Source of the DNA: Ignavibacteriales bacterium | GTDB taxonomy: Bacteria > Bacteroidota > Ignavibacteria > Ignavibacteriales > SURF-24 | Reading direction: 5' to 3' | NCBI GenBank assembly: GCA_026390815.1 | Contig: JAPLFH010000046.1 | Span: forward strand, 1 to 64,000 | DNA length: 64,000 bases | Shown here: positions 20,041-29,396 of the stretch, in pieces | Numbering within the stretch: position 1 is the stretch's first letter | Layout of the letters: each line of letters starts with the position of its first letter | Translations under genes and position numbers: made by a program | Notes under the pieces: model-generated | Databases searched by the model: none | Told to the model about the DNA's origin: nothing | Seen by the model: only the letters and a program-made list of their open reading frames with translations

Positions 20041-20769
20041 TTGAATAATTATAAACTTAAAATCCAATATGATGGAACCAACTATGCAGGTTGGCAGATT
20101 CAGAATTATACACCAACTGTTCAGCAAACAATTGCTGATGCTATAAAAATTTTGTTGAAAGAAGAACTTCAATTGATTGGTGCTGGTAGAACTGATGCCG
20201 GTGTTCATGCACTTGGTCAGGTAGCTAATTTTAAGACTGAAAATGAAATTGATTTATACAAGTTTAAGCATTCATTAAATTCCATTCTTCCAAATGATGT
20301 TTCAATTGTTGATATTACAAAGGTGGATGAAAATTTCCATTCGCGGTTTAGTGCAAAGAAACGATGTTATTTATATTTTATCAGCAAGCATAAATCACCA
20401 TTTTATGAAAAATTTACTTATCGCTATCCTGAAAAATTAAATATCCCGGATCTTAATATTTTAGCAAATCCATTAATTGGTGAGCATGATTTTACATCAT
20501 TCTGTAAAAAGAAAAGTAAAACTAATAATAAAGAATGTATTGTTTATGATGTCCATTGGAAGGAAACAAAAGAAGTTATTATTTTTTTTATTGAAGCAAA
20601 CCGTTTTTTACACAGGATGGTTAGATCAATTGTTGGTACCCTCCTCAATGTTTCAAAAGAGAAATATGGTAGCGATTATATCAAAAATATTTTAGAGCAA
20701 AAAGATAGAATAATTGCAGGTGAATCTGTACCAGCAAAAGGATTATTTTTATACAAAGTAAAATATTAA
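20041..20769 (+). CDS. truA: tRNA pseudouridine synthase A
   Basis: 242 residues. Makes pseudouridine at positions 38-40 of the tRNA anticodon stem. The catalytic aspartate lies in GAGRTDAGVHALGQ at about residues 47-60; an N-terminal YDGTNYAGWQIQ and a later FLHRMVRSIVGTL are family hallmarks. The start codon appears to be TTG, since the conserved KLKIQYDG strand begins only a few residues in and no nearer ATG exists upstream. Confidence 0.95.
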   Translation: MNNYKLKIQYDGTNYAGWQIQNYTPTVQQTIADAIKILLKEELQLIGAGRTDAGVHALGQVANFKTENEIDLYKFKHSLNSILPNDVSIVDITKVDENFHSRFSAKKRCYLYFISKHKSPFYEKFTYRYPEKLNIPDLNILANPLIGEHDFTSFCKKKSKTNNKECIVYDVHWKETKEVIIFFIEANRFLHRMVRSIVGTLLNVSKEKYGSDYIKNILEQKDRIIAGESVPAKGLFLYKVKY

Positions 20770-20867
20770 AATGAATTGTTCTTTTGTTTAGATGAAAACA
20801 GTTCATGATTATTTAAAAGTAATTTAACAATAAAGCATTTAAAAAATGTAATTTCCAAAGAGGTAAA

Positions 20868-21623
20868 ATGATCGACCTAACAAACAATGTTGTTTTAATA
20901 ACAGGAGGTTCACGTGGGATTGGTGCCGCCTGTGTGGAAATGTTTGCCAAAGCCGGGGCTAATGTTTCATTTACTTTCAAATCAAATAAAAAAGCTGCCG
21001 AAGAATTAATTGCCAAAATAAATCTTCCAAATAAAATTGTTCCTTATCAGTTGGATTTAGAATCAGAATTAGATATCAATCAAAAAATTTCCCAAATCGT
21101 TTCTGATTTTGAAAAGATAGATATTCTTGTTAATAATGCTGGCATCTGGAAATATGGCGAAGCCGATAATATGAGTGTGCAAAATTGGGAAGAAACTTTA
21201 AAAGTAAATCTTACTGGAATGTTTTTAATTACAAAGGCAGTAATTCCTGTTATGAAAAAAAATCGTTATGGCAGAATAATAAATATTTCATCAACTGCTG
21301 GGCAGCGCGGCGAACCTTTCCATTCACATTATGCTGCGTCAAAAGGAGCAATGATTTCATATACAAAATCGCTAGCAGTTGAATTGGCGGATTTTAATAT
21401 TACAACAAATTCCGTTGCTCCTGGGTGGGTAGATACAGAAATGTGCAAAGAGGTTTTTGCTGATAAAGAATATAAAGAATTGGTTCGCAAATCCATTCCC
21501 GTTGGAAGAATTCCTCTACCTGAAGATATTGCCGGACCGGTTCTTTTTCTGGCATCAGAATTAGCGCGGCATGTTAATGGTGAAATTATTAATGTAAATG
21601 GCGGAAGTGTTTTGTGTGGATAA
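20868..21623 (+). CDS. short-chain dehydrogenase/reductase (FabG-like)
   Basis: 251 residues of the classical SDR family. The NAD(P) motif TGGSRGIG is at about 13-20, NNAGIW near 87-92, the catalytic Ser in NISSTAGQRG, and the YAASKG motif supplies Tyr and Lys. The length and the C-terminal NVNGGSVL fit a 3-oxoacyl-ACP reductase-like enzyme, but the substrate cannot be assigned. No acyl-carrier or fatty-acid genes adjoin it. It is preceded by AGAGGTAAA. Confidence 0.88.
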   Translation: MIDLTNNVVLITGGSRGIGAACVEMFAKAGANVSFTFKSNKKAAEELIAKINLPNKIVPYQLDLESELDINQKISQIVSDFEKIDILVNNAGIWKYGEADNMSVQNWEETLKVNLTGMFLITKAVIPVMKKNRYGRIINISSTAGQRGEPFHSHYAASKGAMISYTKSLAVELADFNITTNSVAPGWVDTEMCKEVFADKEYKELVRKSIPVGRIPLPEDIAGPVLFLASELARHVNGEIINVNGGSVLCG

Positions 21624-21698
21624 TATTAATGCCGGCAAATTTTTAATTGTTTAATCCAATAGCATTATATTTAAAAAGCTAATTAAATGGAGGTTGTA

Positions 21699-22181
21699 AT
21701 GGAATTTCTTGCAGGACTTCATCCAAAGATTGTACATTTTCCAATTGCTTTACTTTTAACTTATACTTTACTGGAATTTATTGGAGCAATCTTTCGGAAT
21801 GAATCATTTTCTAAAGCTGCTTATATAATTTTGGTGCTTGGAATTTTGGGCGCCATAACTGCCGTGTTAACTGGAAACCAGGCAGACGAAGTTGCAGAAA
21901 TATTGTTTGATAAAGATGTTATCATTCCTTTAGGTGCAATTTCTCAACACGAAACTTACGCAACAATTACACTGTGGTTTTTTGCGGCAGTGCTCGTATT
22001 TAGAACTTACTTTTTAATCAAGAAAAAATTTGTTGGAATTATGAAATATGTTTTTGTTGTGCTGGCATTAATCGGCAGCTATTTTGTTTTACAAACAGGA
22101 TTAAAAGGAGGAAGTTTAGTTTATCAGCATGGTGTTGGAACAGATTTATTAAAGCCACAACAAACTATTCAACCCAAGTAA
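21699..22181 (+). CDS. DUF2231 membrane protein
   Basis: 160 residues from the ATG at 21699, which has GGAGG five bases upstream; a frame from 21687 would add four residues. Four transmembrane helices. The N-terminal GLHPKIVHFPIALLL and the internal TGNQADEVAE and SQHETYATITLW stretches are the hallmark of DUF2231 proteins, which carry conserved histidines in the membrane and are often suspected of haem or metal association. Biochemical function is not established. Confidence 0.87.
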   Translation: MEFLAGLHPKIVHFPIALLLTYTLLEFIGAIFRNESFSKAAYIILVLGILGAITAVLTGNQADEVAEILFDKDVIIPLGAISQHETYATITLWFFAAVLVFRTYFLIKKKFVGIMKYVFVVLALIGSYFVLQTGLKGGSLVYQHGVGTDLLKPQQTIQPK

Positions 22182-22194
22182 CCGGCAAAAGACA

Positions 22195-22980
22195 TTGTAT
22201 ATAATTCTACTTCTTATTATTGTAAACTCTGCTGGCTTTCTTTTAAGGTACTATGGATTAGATAGATTCGTAATCGTACTTGGTTTCAGATTCCATTTAA
22301 GTCTTATTTTACCTTTTATTCTTTTACTTACCCAGAAAAAATTCGGGTTTATATTCAGCCAGTTAAAAAAATTCAAGCTAAAAATTTTCTTAACATATTT
22401 TTTACTTTCTACTATCCCAGTTCTTATCATTTGTACAGTTTTCTATTTGATGAAAGTTATTGAATTTGCTGATCCTGATTATTTTTATGAATTCGGTATT
22501 TCTTCTATAATTGATTTGCCAATCTATTTTATTTGGAATCTTCCACAATTACTAATGATTGGATTGTTCTTGAAGTTTATAAGTGAAAAGAAAAAATTCA
22601 GTTTTCCTTTAACAGTTCTTGTAACACTGTCCTTGTTTGTATATGAATTAATCCCGCTTCATAATGATAAATTAGTTTTATTCTCTGTATATCAAATGCT
22701 TACTGTTTCATTGCTTATTTCATTAATTCTTGTTAAGACTAAAAATTTGTATTCTTTTTCCTTACCAGTTTTTTTTATTTTATGGAGCAATGTTCTATTG
22801 TTTGGTAGCGATTCAAAAACTATGATACAAATTTTATTAGCAAAAAATTATGAAAGCTGGGAAGGATTTTTTGAGTTATCAAAATCATTGATAAATTACA
22901 GACTAATTATCCAAGTAGGAATTACAATAATTGTCTTTTTGATTTATTATATTGTCAAACGAAAAGAAAAGGATTCGTAA
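22195..22980 (+). CDS. hypothetical multi-pass membrane protein, 261 aa
   Basis: About seven or eight hydrophobic helices over 261 residues, with short basic loops (FSQLKKFKLK, FISEKKKF) and a basic C-terminus (KRKEKDS). The best start in frame is TTG at 22195, 13 bases after the DUF2231 stop, so the two may be co-transcribed. I saw no CAAX-protease Glu motif and no transporter signature. Function unknown. Confidence 0.75.
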   Translation: MYIILLLIIVNSAGFLLRYYGLDRFVIVLGFRFHLSLILPFILLLTQKKFGFIFSQLKKFKLKIFLTYFLLSTIPVLIICTVFYLMKVIEFADPDYFYEFGISSIIDLPIYFIWNLPQLLMIGLFLKFISEKKKFSFPLTVLVTLSLFVYELIPLHNDKLVLFSVYQMLTVSLLISLILVKTKNLYSFSLPVFFILWSNVLLFGSDSKTMIQILLAKNYESWEGFFELSKSLINYRLIIQVGITIIVFLIYYIVKRKEKDS

Positions 22981-22988
22981 TTTTATCT

Positions 22989-23579
22989 ATGAAAAAGATC
23001 TTTTTATTTTTTATTGTCAGCTTATACGTTTCTACCTTTGGGCAGCAAACTAATTCCGGTAGAGCCAAAGGATTGTTTTTTGCTATATCAGTTGGTCCGA
23101 GAATTCCAGTTTCAGAATTTGCTAACTCGCAGGCACTTGGATTTGGAATTAAAGCAGATATTTCCTACACAGATAATGAATATATCCCATTGTTTTTTTA
23201 TGGAAGAATTGGCTGGGAGCATTATCCTGGTTCAATAGATTTTTATCGACATACAATTTATTCATCAATTACTACTAATGTAATTCCAATAGAAGTTGGA
23301 ATAAAATTATTCTTTTCCCCAGTAGCGGAAGATATTGTTTTATTAATTCCTACAGTTGAATTAGGTCCGTCCTTGGCGATTTATGAAAAATCGCACCAAT
23401 TTAAAATTGATTCAGGAAGAAATGATTATCTTGAAGAAACAAGCAAGTTGGGATTTCATATTGGGGCCGGTTTCTCAATGTTTCTAATTGAAATTATGGG
23501 CTATTACAATTACTTTCCTGGGAACGAAAATCTTGCTGCTGATATTAAATTAAGAATACCCATTTTTATTAAATTATAA
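22989..23579 (+). CDS. secreted beta-barrel-like hypothetical protein
   Basis: 196 residues with a signal peptide at about 1-18 (MKKIFLFFIVSLYVSTFG) followed by alternating amphipathic strands with many aromatic residues, as in outer-membrane beta-barrels. The last residues (KLRIPIFIKL) could be the closing strand. It starts 8 bases after the upstream membrane-protein gene and ends 12 bases before the enoyl-CoA hydratase. Function unknown. Confidence 0.75.
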   Translation: MKKIFLFFIVSLYVSTFGQQTNSGRAKGLFFAISVGPRIPVSEFANSQALGFGIKADISYTDNEYIPLFFYGRIGWEHYPGSIDFYRHTIYSSITTNVIPIEVGIKLFFSPVAEDIVLLIPTVELGPSLAIYEKSHQFKIDSGRNDYLEETSKLGFHIGAGFSMFLIEIMGYYNYFPGNENLAADIKLRIPIFIKL

Positions 23580-23591
23580 TCCGGAGATCAA

Positions 23592-24374
23592 ATGCGTTAT
23601 AATAATTTGATTTTAGAGATTGATGGAAATATTGCCGTTATTAAAATAAACAGACCCGAGAAATTAAATGCACTTAACTTTGCAACAATGAAGGAACTTA
23701 GAAAAATATTCCAAAAATTAAAAAAGGATGAAAATATTTTTGTAATTATAATAACTGGATCTGGCGATAAAGCATTTATTGCCGGAGCGGATATTTCTGA
23801 ATTAAATCAACTCACTAAGAAAAGTGGAAAACAATTTTCTCTCTTCGGTCAGACAATTTTTAATATGATTGAAAATTTTGAAAAACCTGTTATTGCTGCC
23901 GTAAATGGATTTGCTCTTGGAGGTGGATGCGAATTAGCTCTGGCTTGTCATATTCGATTAGCTTCTGACAATGCAAAATTTGGGCAGCCGGAAGTTGGTT
24001 TGGGACTTATTCCTGGATACGGTGGAACCCAACGTTTAGCTCAGTTGATAAACAACGGAAGAGCCATGGAATACATTTTAACAGGCGATTTGATTGACGC
24101 AGCAGAAGCTTTAAGAATAGGTTTGGTTAATAAAGTATATCCCCAAGCAGAGCTTTTAGCACAAGCGAAAAAAATGGCATTGAAAATATGTACAAAAGGA
24201 CAAATAGCAATAAGGAAATCAGTCCTGGCAATCAATAAATCTAATGAATCATCACAATCTCTTGGTCAAAAATACGAAGCAGAATTATTTAGCGAGTGCT
24301 GTGCTACCAGCGATTTCAAAGAAGGAACTGCCGCATTTTTACAGAAGCGAAAACCAATCTTTAAAAATTTATAA
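23592..24374 (+). CDS. enoyl-CoA hydratase
   Basis: 260 residues of the crotonase superfamily. Both catalytic glutamates of true hydratases are present: E114 in GGGCELALA and E134 in GQPEVGLGLIPG. The oxyanion-hole segment AFIAGADISEL is at about 61-71. It hydrates trans-2-enoyl-CoA in beta-oxidation or related acyl-CoA routes. Preceded by CCGGAGATCAA. There are no other fatty-acid oxidation genes beside it. Confidence 0.92.
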   Translation: MRYNNLILEIDGNIAVIKINRPEKLNALNFATMKELRKIFQKLKKDENIFVIIITGSGDKAFIAGADISELNQLTKKSGKQFSLFGQTIFNMIENFEKPVIAAVNGFALGGGCELALACHIRLASDNAKFGQPEVGLGLIPGYGGTQRLAQLINNGRAMEYILTGDLIDAAEALRIGLVNKVYPQAELLAQAKKMALKICTKGQIAIRKSVLAINKSNESSQSLGQKYEAELFSECCATSDFKEGTAAFLQKRKPIFKNL

Positions 24375-24437
24375 TAGTTAATGATTGAATATCTGAAATA
24401 TTATGAACGTGTTGATGCAATTTCTTTGGACAATTAA

Positions 24438-25448
24438 ATGAAATTTTTTTTTAGCAAAACTTCTGTTCTTACTTTTCTATTAGGTGTTTCAATAATACTG
24501 CTTATTATTAATGCAATATTAGATCGTGTAATCAAAACTGATAATCTCACACCACAATCTCCAATAACCGTCCAGTACCTCAATAAAGAATTTGATGATC
24601 TGTTGTTAAGATTCAACCTTGAAAAAAACTGGGCAATTAAAAAAAAAATAAAGGGAAAATATGATTCCCTGTCATTCGTATATTCTGTTAAATTACCAAA
24701 GGACCTACCGATTGCTTTGGTGTTAAACGAAGTAAATAAAAAATTTTATTCCTTACCCGTAAAACTCTCTTCTAATGAAGAAAAAATAAATAAAAACACA
24801 ATTCTGAAAATTCTTTATAAAAATATTCTAATGCTTAAAGCCGAATTTTTGGTTGATACAACAAAATCAAGAAGATTAATAAATTTTGCTTTTATACTTA
24901 AAGATTTGGATAATCTGAACAAAAATGAAATTGATAAATTACTTATTACATCGGAAGAGTTTGCTATAATTCTTGTTCCAACTTCTACAGCTGAATACAT
25001 TAAAGAAAAAGCAATTGAAAACAGAAAGGAATATCTAATACTATTAAATGATGATATTGATGATCAAAAATATCTCTTAGAAGAAAAATTTAGCAAGCAA
25101 AGAAAATTGGGTTCATTAAGGGAAATTCTTCTAACATTTAAAGAGGCAAAACTGTTTTTATATGATGAAAATTCGAACTTTTATAAATCACCTATTTTTG
25201 GTTTTCTAAAAAAAGAATTTGCTAAAAGGAAGTTATCATTCATTCCATTAAGTAAATTTCATACTTTAAAGGCAGAAGGTGAAAATGAAATTAGTCTTGT
25301 CTTAAATTCTTACTTAAGTAAATCCTGGGTGAATAATACATTTATTGTTAGTCAGAAGGAATTCGCTTCTCTTTTACCGGCAGTTGAAGAACAAAGAATA
25401 AAAGGAAATAAACTGGTTTTACCATCAGAAAATAAATTTGGATTGTGA
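24438..25448 (+). CDS. membrane-anchored hypothetical protein, possibly YibQ-like
   Basis: 336 residues. One N-terminal transmembrane helix (about 9-28: SVLTFLLGVSIILLIINAIL), then a basic, mostly soluble domain. The middle, with NFAFILKDLDNLNKNEID, then EFAIILVPTSTAEYIKEKAI and later LSFIPLSKF, is reminiscent of divergent polysaccharide deacetylases (YibQ, PF04748), but the catalytic motifs are not clear, so this is only a guess. The gene has two mononucleotide runs in frame: nine T at codons 3-5 (24444-24452) and ten A near codons 68-71 (24639-24648). Confidence 0.72.
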   Translation: MKFFFSKTSVLTFLLGVSIILLIINAILDRVIKTDNLTPQSPITVQYLNKEFDDLLLRFNLEKNWAIKKKIKGKYDSLSFVYSVKLPKDLPIALVLNEVNKKFYSLPVKLSSNEEKINKNTILKILYKNILMLKAEFLVDTTKSRRLINFAFILKDLDNLNKNEIDKLLITSEEFAIILVPTSTAEYIKEKAIENRKEYLILLNDDIDDQKYLLEEKFSKQRKLGSLREILLTFKEAKLFLYDENSNFYKSPIFGFLKKEFAKRKLSFIPLSKFHTLKAEGENEISLVLNSYLSKSWVNNTFIVSQKEFASLLPAVEEQRIKGNKLVLPSENKFGL

Positions 25449-25614
25449 TTCTTAACGGAGATAATTTTTTTACGATTGGCTTATTTGATACATTACTTTT
25501 CCCCACTTTTTAACACAATTTATTTCACGAGTTGGTTTATTAACATTTTTTGATTTTTAATCGTGTTACATTTCTAATTTTTATAAAATAACTAAATCTT
25601 TTTTTAAAATTTTC

Positions 25615-25644
25615 TTGACTTTACCATTAGAAATAAGTTATTTT
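25615..25644 (+). promoter_or_regulatory. candidate dcw-cluster promoter
   Basis: TTGACT at 25615-25620 and TATTTT at 25639-25644 with an 18-base spacer lie about 55 bases before mraZ, upstream of the MraZ-box-like repeats. The -35 is good and the -10 moderate. Confidence 0.4.
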
Positions 25645-25653
25645 GCCATACAG

Positions 25654-25688
25654 TGGGAAATTGTGTTGAATAATCCCAAATTATGGGT
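25654..25688 (+). promoter_or_regulatory. MraZ operator-like phased repeats
   Basis: TGGGA at 25654, the degenerate TGTTG at 25664, TCCCA (the reverse complement of TGGGA) at 25674 and TGGGT at 25684 recur at exactly 10-base steps just before mraZ. Known MraZ operators are tandem TGGGN pentamers spaced 5 bases apart (10-base period). This region therefore probably binds MraZ, giving autoregulation of the dcw operon. Confidence 0.6.
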
Positions 25689-25696
25689 AGGAATTT

Positions 25697-26134
25697 ATGC
25701 TAATTGGAAGTTTTAAATACGCAATCGATTCAAAAAATAGAGTAAGTATTCCAGCCAAACTCCGCAAATACATTGATGGCGAAGGGAACAATAAGTTTTA
25801 CATCAATCGTGGAGTTGAGAAGTGTATCGACATTTATCCATCTTCTCAGTGGAAGGAATTAGCTGATAAGTTAGAGCATCTTAATCCATTCAATTCAAAA
25901 GATTCAATGTTTCTTAGAGTGTTTCTCCAAAAAGCATCCGAGGAAACTCTGGATTCACAATTTCGCATTCTTCTTCCACAAAATTTAATTGAACACGCAG
26001 AAATTGAAAATGAAGTGTTTATACTTGGTGCAATAAAAAAAATAGAAATATGGAATCCTTCCAATTACGAAAAATATCTTCAACAACAAGATGAATCATT
26101 TGAGCAAATTGCAGAAAAAGTTATGAGCAGGTAA
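25697..26134 (+). CDS. mraZ: transcriptional regulator MraZ
   Basis: 145 residues, normal length, with two SpoVT/AbrB-like halves: GSFKYAIDSKNRVSIPAKLR at the N-terminus and DSQFRILLPQNLIEHA in the second half, each matching the repeated MraZ motif. It forms a ring that binds repeats upstream of the dcw operon. It is the first gene of the cluster and is followed 1 base later by rsmH. GTAGGAA precedes the start. Confidence 0.95.
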   Translation: MLIGSFKYAIDSKNRVSIPAKLRKYIDGEGNNKFYINRGVEKCIDIYPSSQWKELADKLEHLNPFNSKDSMFLRVFLQKASEETLDSQFRILLPQNLIEHAEIENEVFILGAIKKIEIWNPSNYEKYLQQQDESFEQIAEKVMSR

Positions 26135-26135
26135 T

Positions 26136-27059
26136 ATGAGTGAATATCACGTCCCCGTAATGGTTAAAGAATGTACCGATTTTCTTTTATCGGATAAAGA
26201 AGGTGCTTACTTTGAAGGGACGATTGGATTTGGGGGGCACACAGAGGAGTTTCTAAAAATACTTAATCGAGATGCGAAATTAATTGCAACTGAACTTGAT
26301 GAGAAAACTTTTTTATATGCTAAAAATAAATTTGCTGAGGACGCTAGAGTAAAAGTTTATAAAACAAATTTTGCTGATATAGATAAAATTTCCAAAATTG
26401 AATTCATTGATGGGTATGATGGTGTTTTTGCCGATTTGGGTGTTTCGTCTTATCAATTAGATGATAAAGAAGCTGGGTTTACTTACAGAAATGAAAGCGC
26501 TTTAGATTTAAGAATGGATAAATCAATTATGATTACAGCAGCAGATATTGTGAATAGCTTTTCTGAAGAAGATTTATCCAAAATCTTTTTTGAATATGGT
26601 GAAGATAAAGATTCCAGAAAGATTGCCAAGAAAATAGTGGAAAGACGCACATCAAAAAAAATTGTTACAACGCTGGATTTATCTTCAATAATTGAGGAAA
26701 TAGTTCCGGCTTTTTATTTAAATAAAATTCTTTCAAAAATTTTTCAGGCTTTAAGAATTTATATCAACAACGAACTCGATGTGTTGAAAGACTTTTTAAA
26801 AAAAGCAGTTACACTTTTAAAGGATCAAGGGAATATTGTAATATTAACTTATCATTCGCTTGAAGATAGGATTGTAAAAGATTTTTTTAAGTATGAAAGT
26901 TTAAGTTGTGTTTGTCCTGCAAATTTTCCGGTTTGTGTTTGCGATAAAGTCCAACGGTTAAAAATATTAACTAAGAAACCAATTATTGCAAACCAGGACG
27001 AATTGAAAATAAATCGCCGGGCAAGAAGTGCAAAGTTAAGGGTAGCCAAAAGAATATGA
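26136..27059 (+). CDS. rsmH: 16S rRNA m4C1402 methyltransferase
   Basis: 307 residues (MraW). The SAM-binding segments GTIGFGGHTEEFL and IATELDEKTF, the catalytic-domain motif FADLGVSSYQLDD, and the C-terminal LTYHSLEDRIVKDFF are diagnostic. It N4-methylates C1402 in the decoding centre. It begins one base after the mraZ stop and overlaps ftsL by 4 bases, the standard dcw order. Confidence 0.96.
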   Translation: MSEYHVPVMVKECTDFLLSDKEGAYFEGTIGFGGHTEEFLKILNRDAKLIATELDEKTFLYAKNKFAEDARVKVYKTNFADIDKISKIEFIDGYDGVFADLGVSSYQLDDKEAGFTYRNESALDLRMDKSIMITAADIVNSFSEEDLSKIFFEYGEDKDSRKIAKKIVERRTSKKIVTTLDLSSIIEEIVPAFYLNKILSKIFQALRIYINNELDVLKDFLKKAVTLLKDQGNIVILTYHSLEDRIVKDFFKYESLSCVCPANFPVCVCDKVQRLKILTKKPIIANQDELKINRRARSAKLRVAKRI

Positions 27060-27385
27060 AGGAAAAGAAAAGAATAAAAATATTTTCACTTTTCCTTTAT
27101 GCTTTTTTAATTGGCGGAGTTATTCTTTTCTACATCGGATTAAAATTAGAAACTGATAGATTAAAGCGAGAGAATACAAACCTTGAAGCATTACTTTATG
27201 CCAAAAAAAATGATAACATTAAGCTTCTTGTGGAAGTACAAAAATTAGAGGCTGAAGATAAAATTATTCCTTTAGCAGAATTACGGCTTGGTTTAATAAA
27301 GTTTGATGCTCCAAATTCTGTTATAGAAATTGATTCCAAAGAATTAGAACAGGTAACTAAAATAATTAATAGCAAATATGAATAA
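27056..27385 (+). CDS. ftsL: cell division protein FtsL
   Basis: 109 residues. A basic cytoplasmic tip (MKEKKRIK), one transmembrane helix at about 10-27 (FSLFLYAFLIGGVILFYIGL), then a leucine/lysine-rich coiled coil. That topology and its place between rsmH and ftsI identify FtsL, which links FtsQ/FtsB to FtsWI. Overall similarity between FtsL proteins is low, so the call rests on topology and context. Confidence 0.85.
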   Translation: MKEKKRIKIFSLFLYAFLIGGVILFYIGLKLETDRLKRENTNLEALLYAKKNDNIKLLVEVQKLEAEDKIIPLAELRLGLIKFDAPNSVIEIDSKELEQVTKIINSKYE

Positions 27386-29396
27386 AGGTAGGGCTTTACT
27401 AATTGTGTTTTTGCTGATTGGATTCTGGTCGGTCCTACTGATAAGGCTTTTTACTATTCAAATTAAAGAACACGACGATTTAATATTCTATGCGAACCGA
27501 CAGCAGATAAAAGAAAAAAATCTCCGTGCCGAACGAGGATTTATTTATGATAGAAATGCAGACTTGCTTGCTTATGACAGAAATGATATTTCCATTTATG
27601 TAGATTGTAATAGAATCGATTCCTCATCAATTAGAAAGATAACTGAAAACTTTTCAAGAGTATTCAATAAAAGTACATCCCATTATAAAAGTTTATTAAT
27701 TCCAGGTTGTGGAGAAATTTGTATCGAGCGAAAAGTCGCTCGCGAAAAATCCATTCAATTAAAAGACCTTGTTTTGGATTGCCTTGAAATGAGAGAAGAC
27801 CCAACAAGAGTGTATTCCTATGATAATCTGGCTTCTCATCTTTTAGGATATGTGGGTACAGAAAAGTACAATGGTGTTGAAGGAATCGAAAAGTTTTATA
27901 ATAAAAATCTGAACGGCAAAGATGGAAAGATGATTGTTTTACGAGATGTTTGGGGAAGAATGATTTCTGTTGCTGAGGAAGCTACAATTCTTCCAGAGCC
28001 TGGTAACAGCCTTATTTTAACAATAGATAAGACCTACCAGAATATTCTAGAAGAGGAATTGCAAAAAGGAATAGACCTTTATAAAAGCCGTTCAGCAGTT
28101 GGTATAATTATGAACCCAAACAATGGCGAAATTCTTGCGATGGCAGATATGCCGGATTTCAATCCAAATACTTATTGGGATTATTCAAATGAAGTAAGAA
28201 GAAATCGAATATTAACAGATACTTATGAGCCAGGTTCTACTTTTAAAGCGATAACAGTTTCTACTTTGATAGATAAAAATTTATGTAAAAGTTCTGATAT
28301 GGTATTTTGCGAGAATGGCGATTATCAATTTAAAAAAGTTCATATCAAGGATACGCATAAATATGGTATGCTATCAGTAAAACAAGTTATTGAGCTTTCC
28401 AGTAATATTGGAATGGCAAAATTAATTTCCAGAATTAACAATGATGACTTATATAAATATTTACGTGATTTTGGTTTTGGAAATTATACCAGCATAGATT
28501 TACCCGGTGAGAGCAAAGGAAGACTTAAAAAGCCTGGTTTTTCCAGATTTGATGATTATACAAAACCATTCATGTCCTTTGGATACGAAATTTCTGTAAC
28601 ACCAATCCAGATAATTACTGCTTATGCTACTCTAATAAATGGTGGTTATTTATATCAGCCTCATTTGGTAAAGGAAATTAAAAAAAGAAGCAATGAAACT
28701 GTTGAGCAATATGAACCGAAGCAGCTTCGGAAAGTAATTAACTCAGAAACATCTGAAACAATAAGAGAATTTTTAGCCGGCGTTGTAGAAAACGGAACAG
28801 CAAAAAATTCTAAATCAAGTAAAGTTACATTTGGTGGAAAGACAGGAACCTCGCAAAAATTAAGCGGTAAAGAATACACCACAGAATATAATTCTTCTTT
28901 TATTGGATTTTTCCCAATCGATAAACCTGAAATAGTGTGTATGATTCTTTACAATTCTCCGCAAATTGGAAAGTATGGTGGTCTTGTTGCTGCACCGGTA
29001 TTTAAAAATATAGTAGAAAGATTAGCTGCATTCGATATAAATCTCATCTCTAAACCACCAGTTGAAAAGCAGAAAACTGCCAACATTGAACAGATTTTAG
29101 CATCCAATGAAAAACATGAATCCGGAGTTAAATATTCTGATGTTTCTGAACCAAGAATTGCAAATACAGAATTGCACAAAATAAATATCAAGAATAAAAA
29201 TATTATGCCGGATTTGCATAATAATAACTTAAGAGATGCACTTTCAATTTTAAATCAAATCGGATTGAATTATAAAATAAATGGGAATGGGAAAGTTGTT
29301 TCTCAAAGCATTTCACCCGGAACAACTGTAAAACCAGGTCAAGTCTGTTCCCTTAATTGTGAAGCAAAAAAAATTGCAAGAATTAATATTAACTAA
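27378..29396 (+). CDS. ftsI: penicillin-binding protein 3 / FtsI, PASTA-containing
   Basis: 672 residues: short cytoplasmic N-terminus, membrane helix at about 8-26, dimerisation domain, transpeptidase domain with the S287-T-F-K290 active site, the SSN motif (341-343) and KTG (488-490), and a C-terminal PASTA-like domain (about 613-668, with MPDLHNNNLRDALSIL and KVVSQSISPGTTV). It crosslinks septal peptidoglycan together with FtsW. A C-terminal PASTA domain is absent from E. coli FtsI but common in Gram-positive and some FCB enzymes. Overlaps ftsL by 8 bases and murE by one. Confidence 0.95.
   Translation: MNKGRALLIVFLLIGFWSVLLIRLFTIQIKEHDDLIFYANRQQIKEKNLRAERGFIYDRNADLLAYDRNDISIYVDCNRIDSSSIRKITENFSRVFNKSTSHYKSLLIPGCGEICIERKVAREKSIQLKDLVLDCLEMREDPTRVYSYDNLASHLLGYVGTEKYNGVEGIEKFYNKNLNGKDGKMIVLRDVWGRMISVAEEATILPEPGNSLILTIDKTYQNILEEELQKGIDLYKSRSAVGIIMNPNNGEILAMADMPDFNPNTYWDYSNEVRRNRILTDTYEPGSTFKAITVSTLIDKNLCKSSDMVFCENGDYQFKKVHIKDTHKYGMLSVKQVIELSSNIGMAKLISRINNDDLYKYLRDFGFGNYTSIDLPGESKGRLKKPGFSRFDDYTKPFMSFGYEISVTPIQIITAYATLINGGYLYQPHLVKEIKKRSNETVEQYEPKQLRKVINSETSETIREFLAGVVENGTAKNSKSSKVTFGGKTGTSQKLSGKEYTTEYNSSFIGFFPIDKPEIVCMILYNSPQIGKYGGLVAAPVFKNIVERLAAFDINLISKPPVEKQKTANIEQILASNEKHESGVKYSDVSEPRIANTELHKINIKNKNIMPDLHNNNLRDALSILNQIGLNYKINGNGKVVSQSISPGTTVKPGQVCSLNCEAKKIARININ

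Noticed and set aside
20000-22000. Antisense reading frames opposite truA, SDR and others
   Set aside because: They are shadows of the plus-strand genes, which carry full family motifs.
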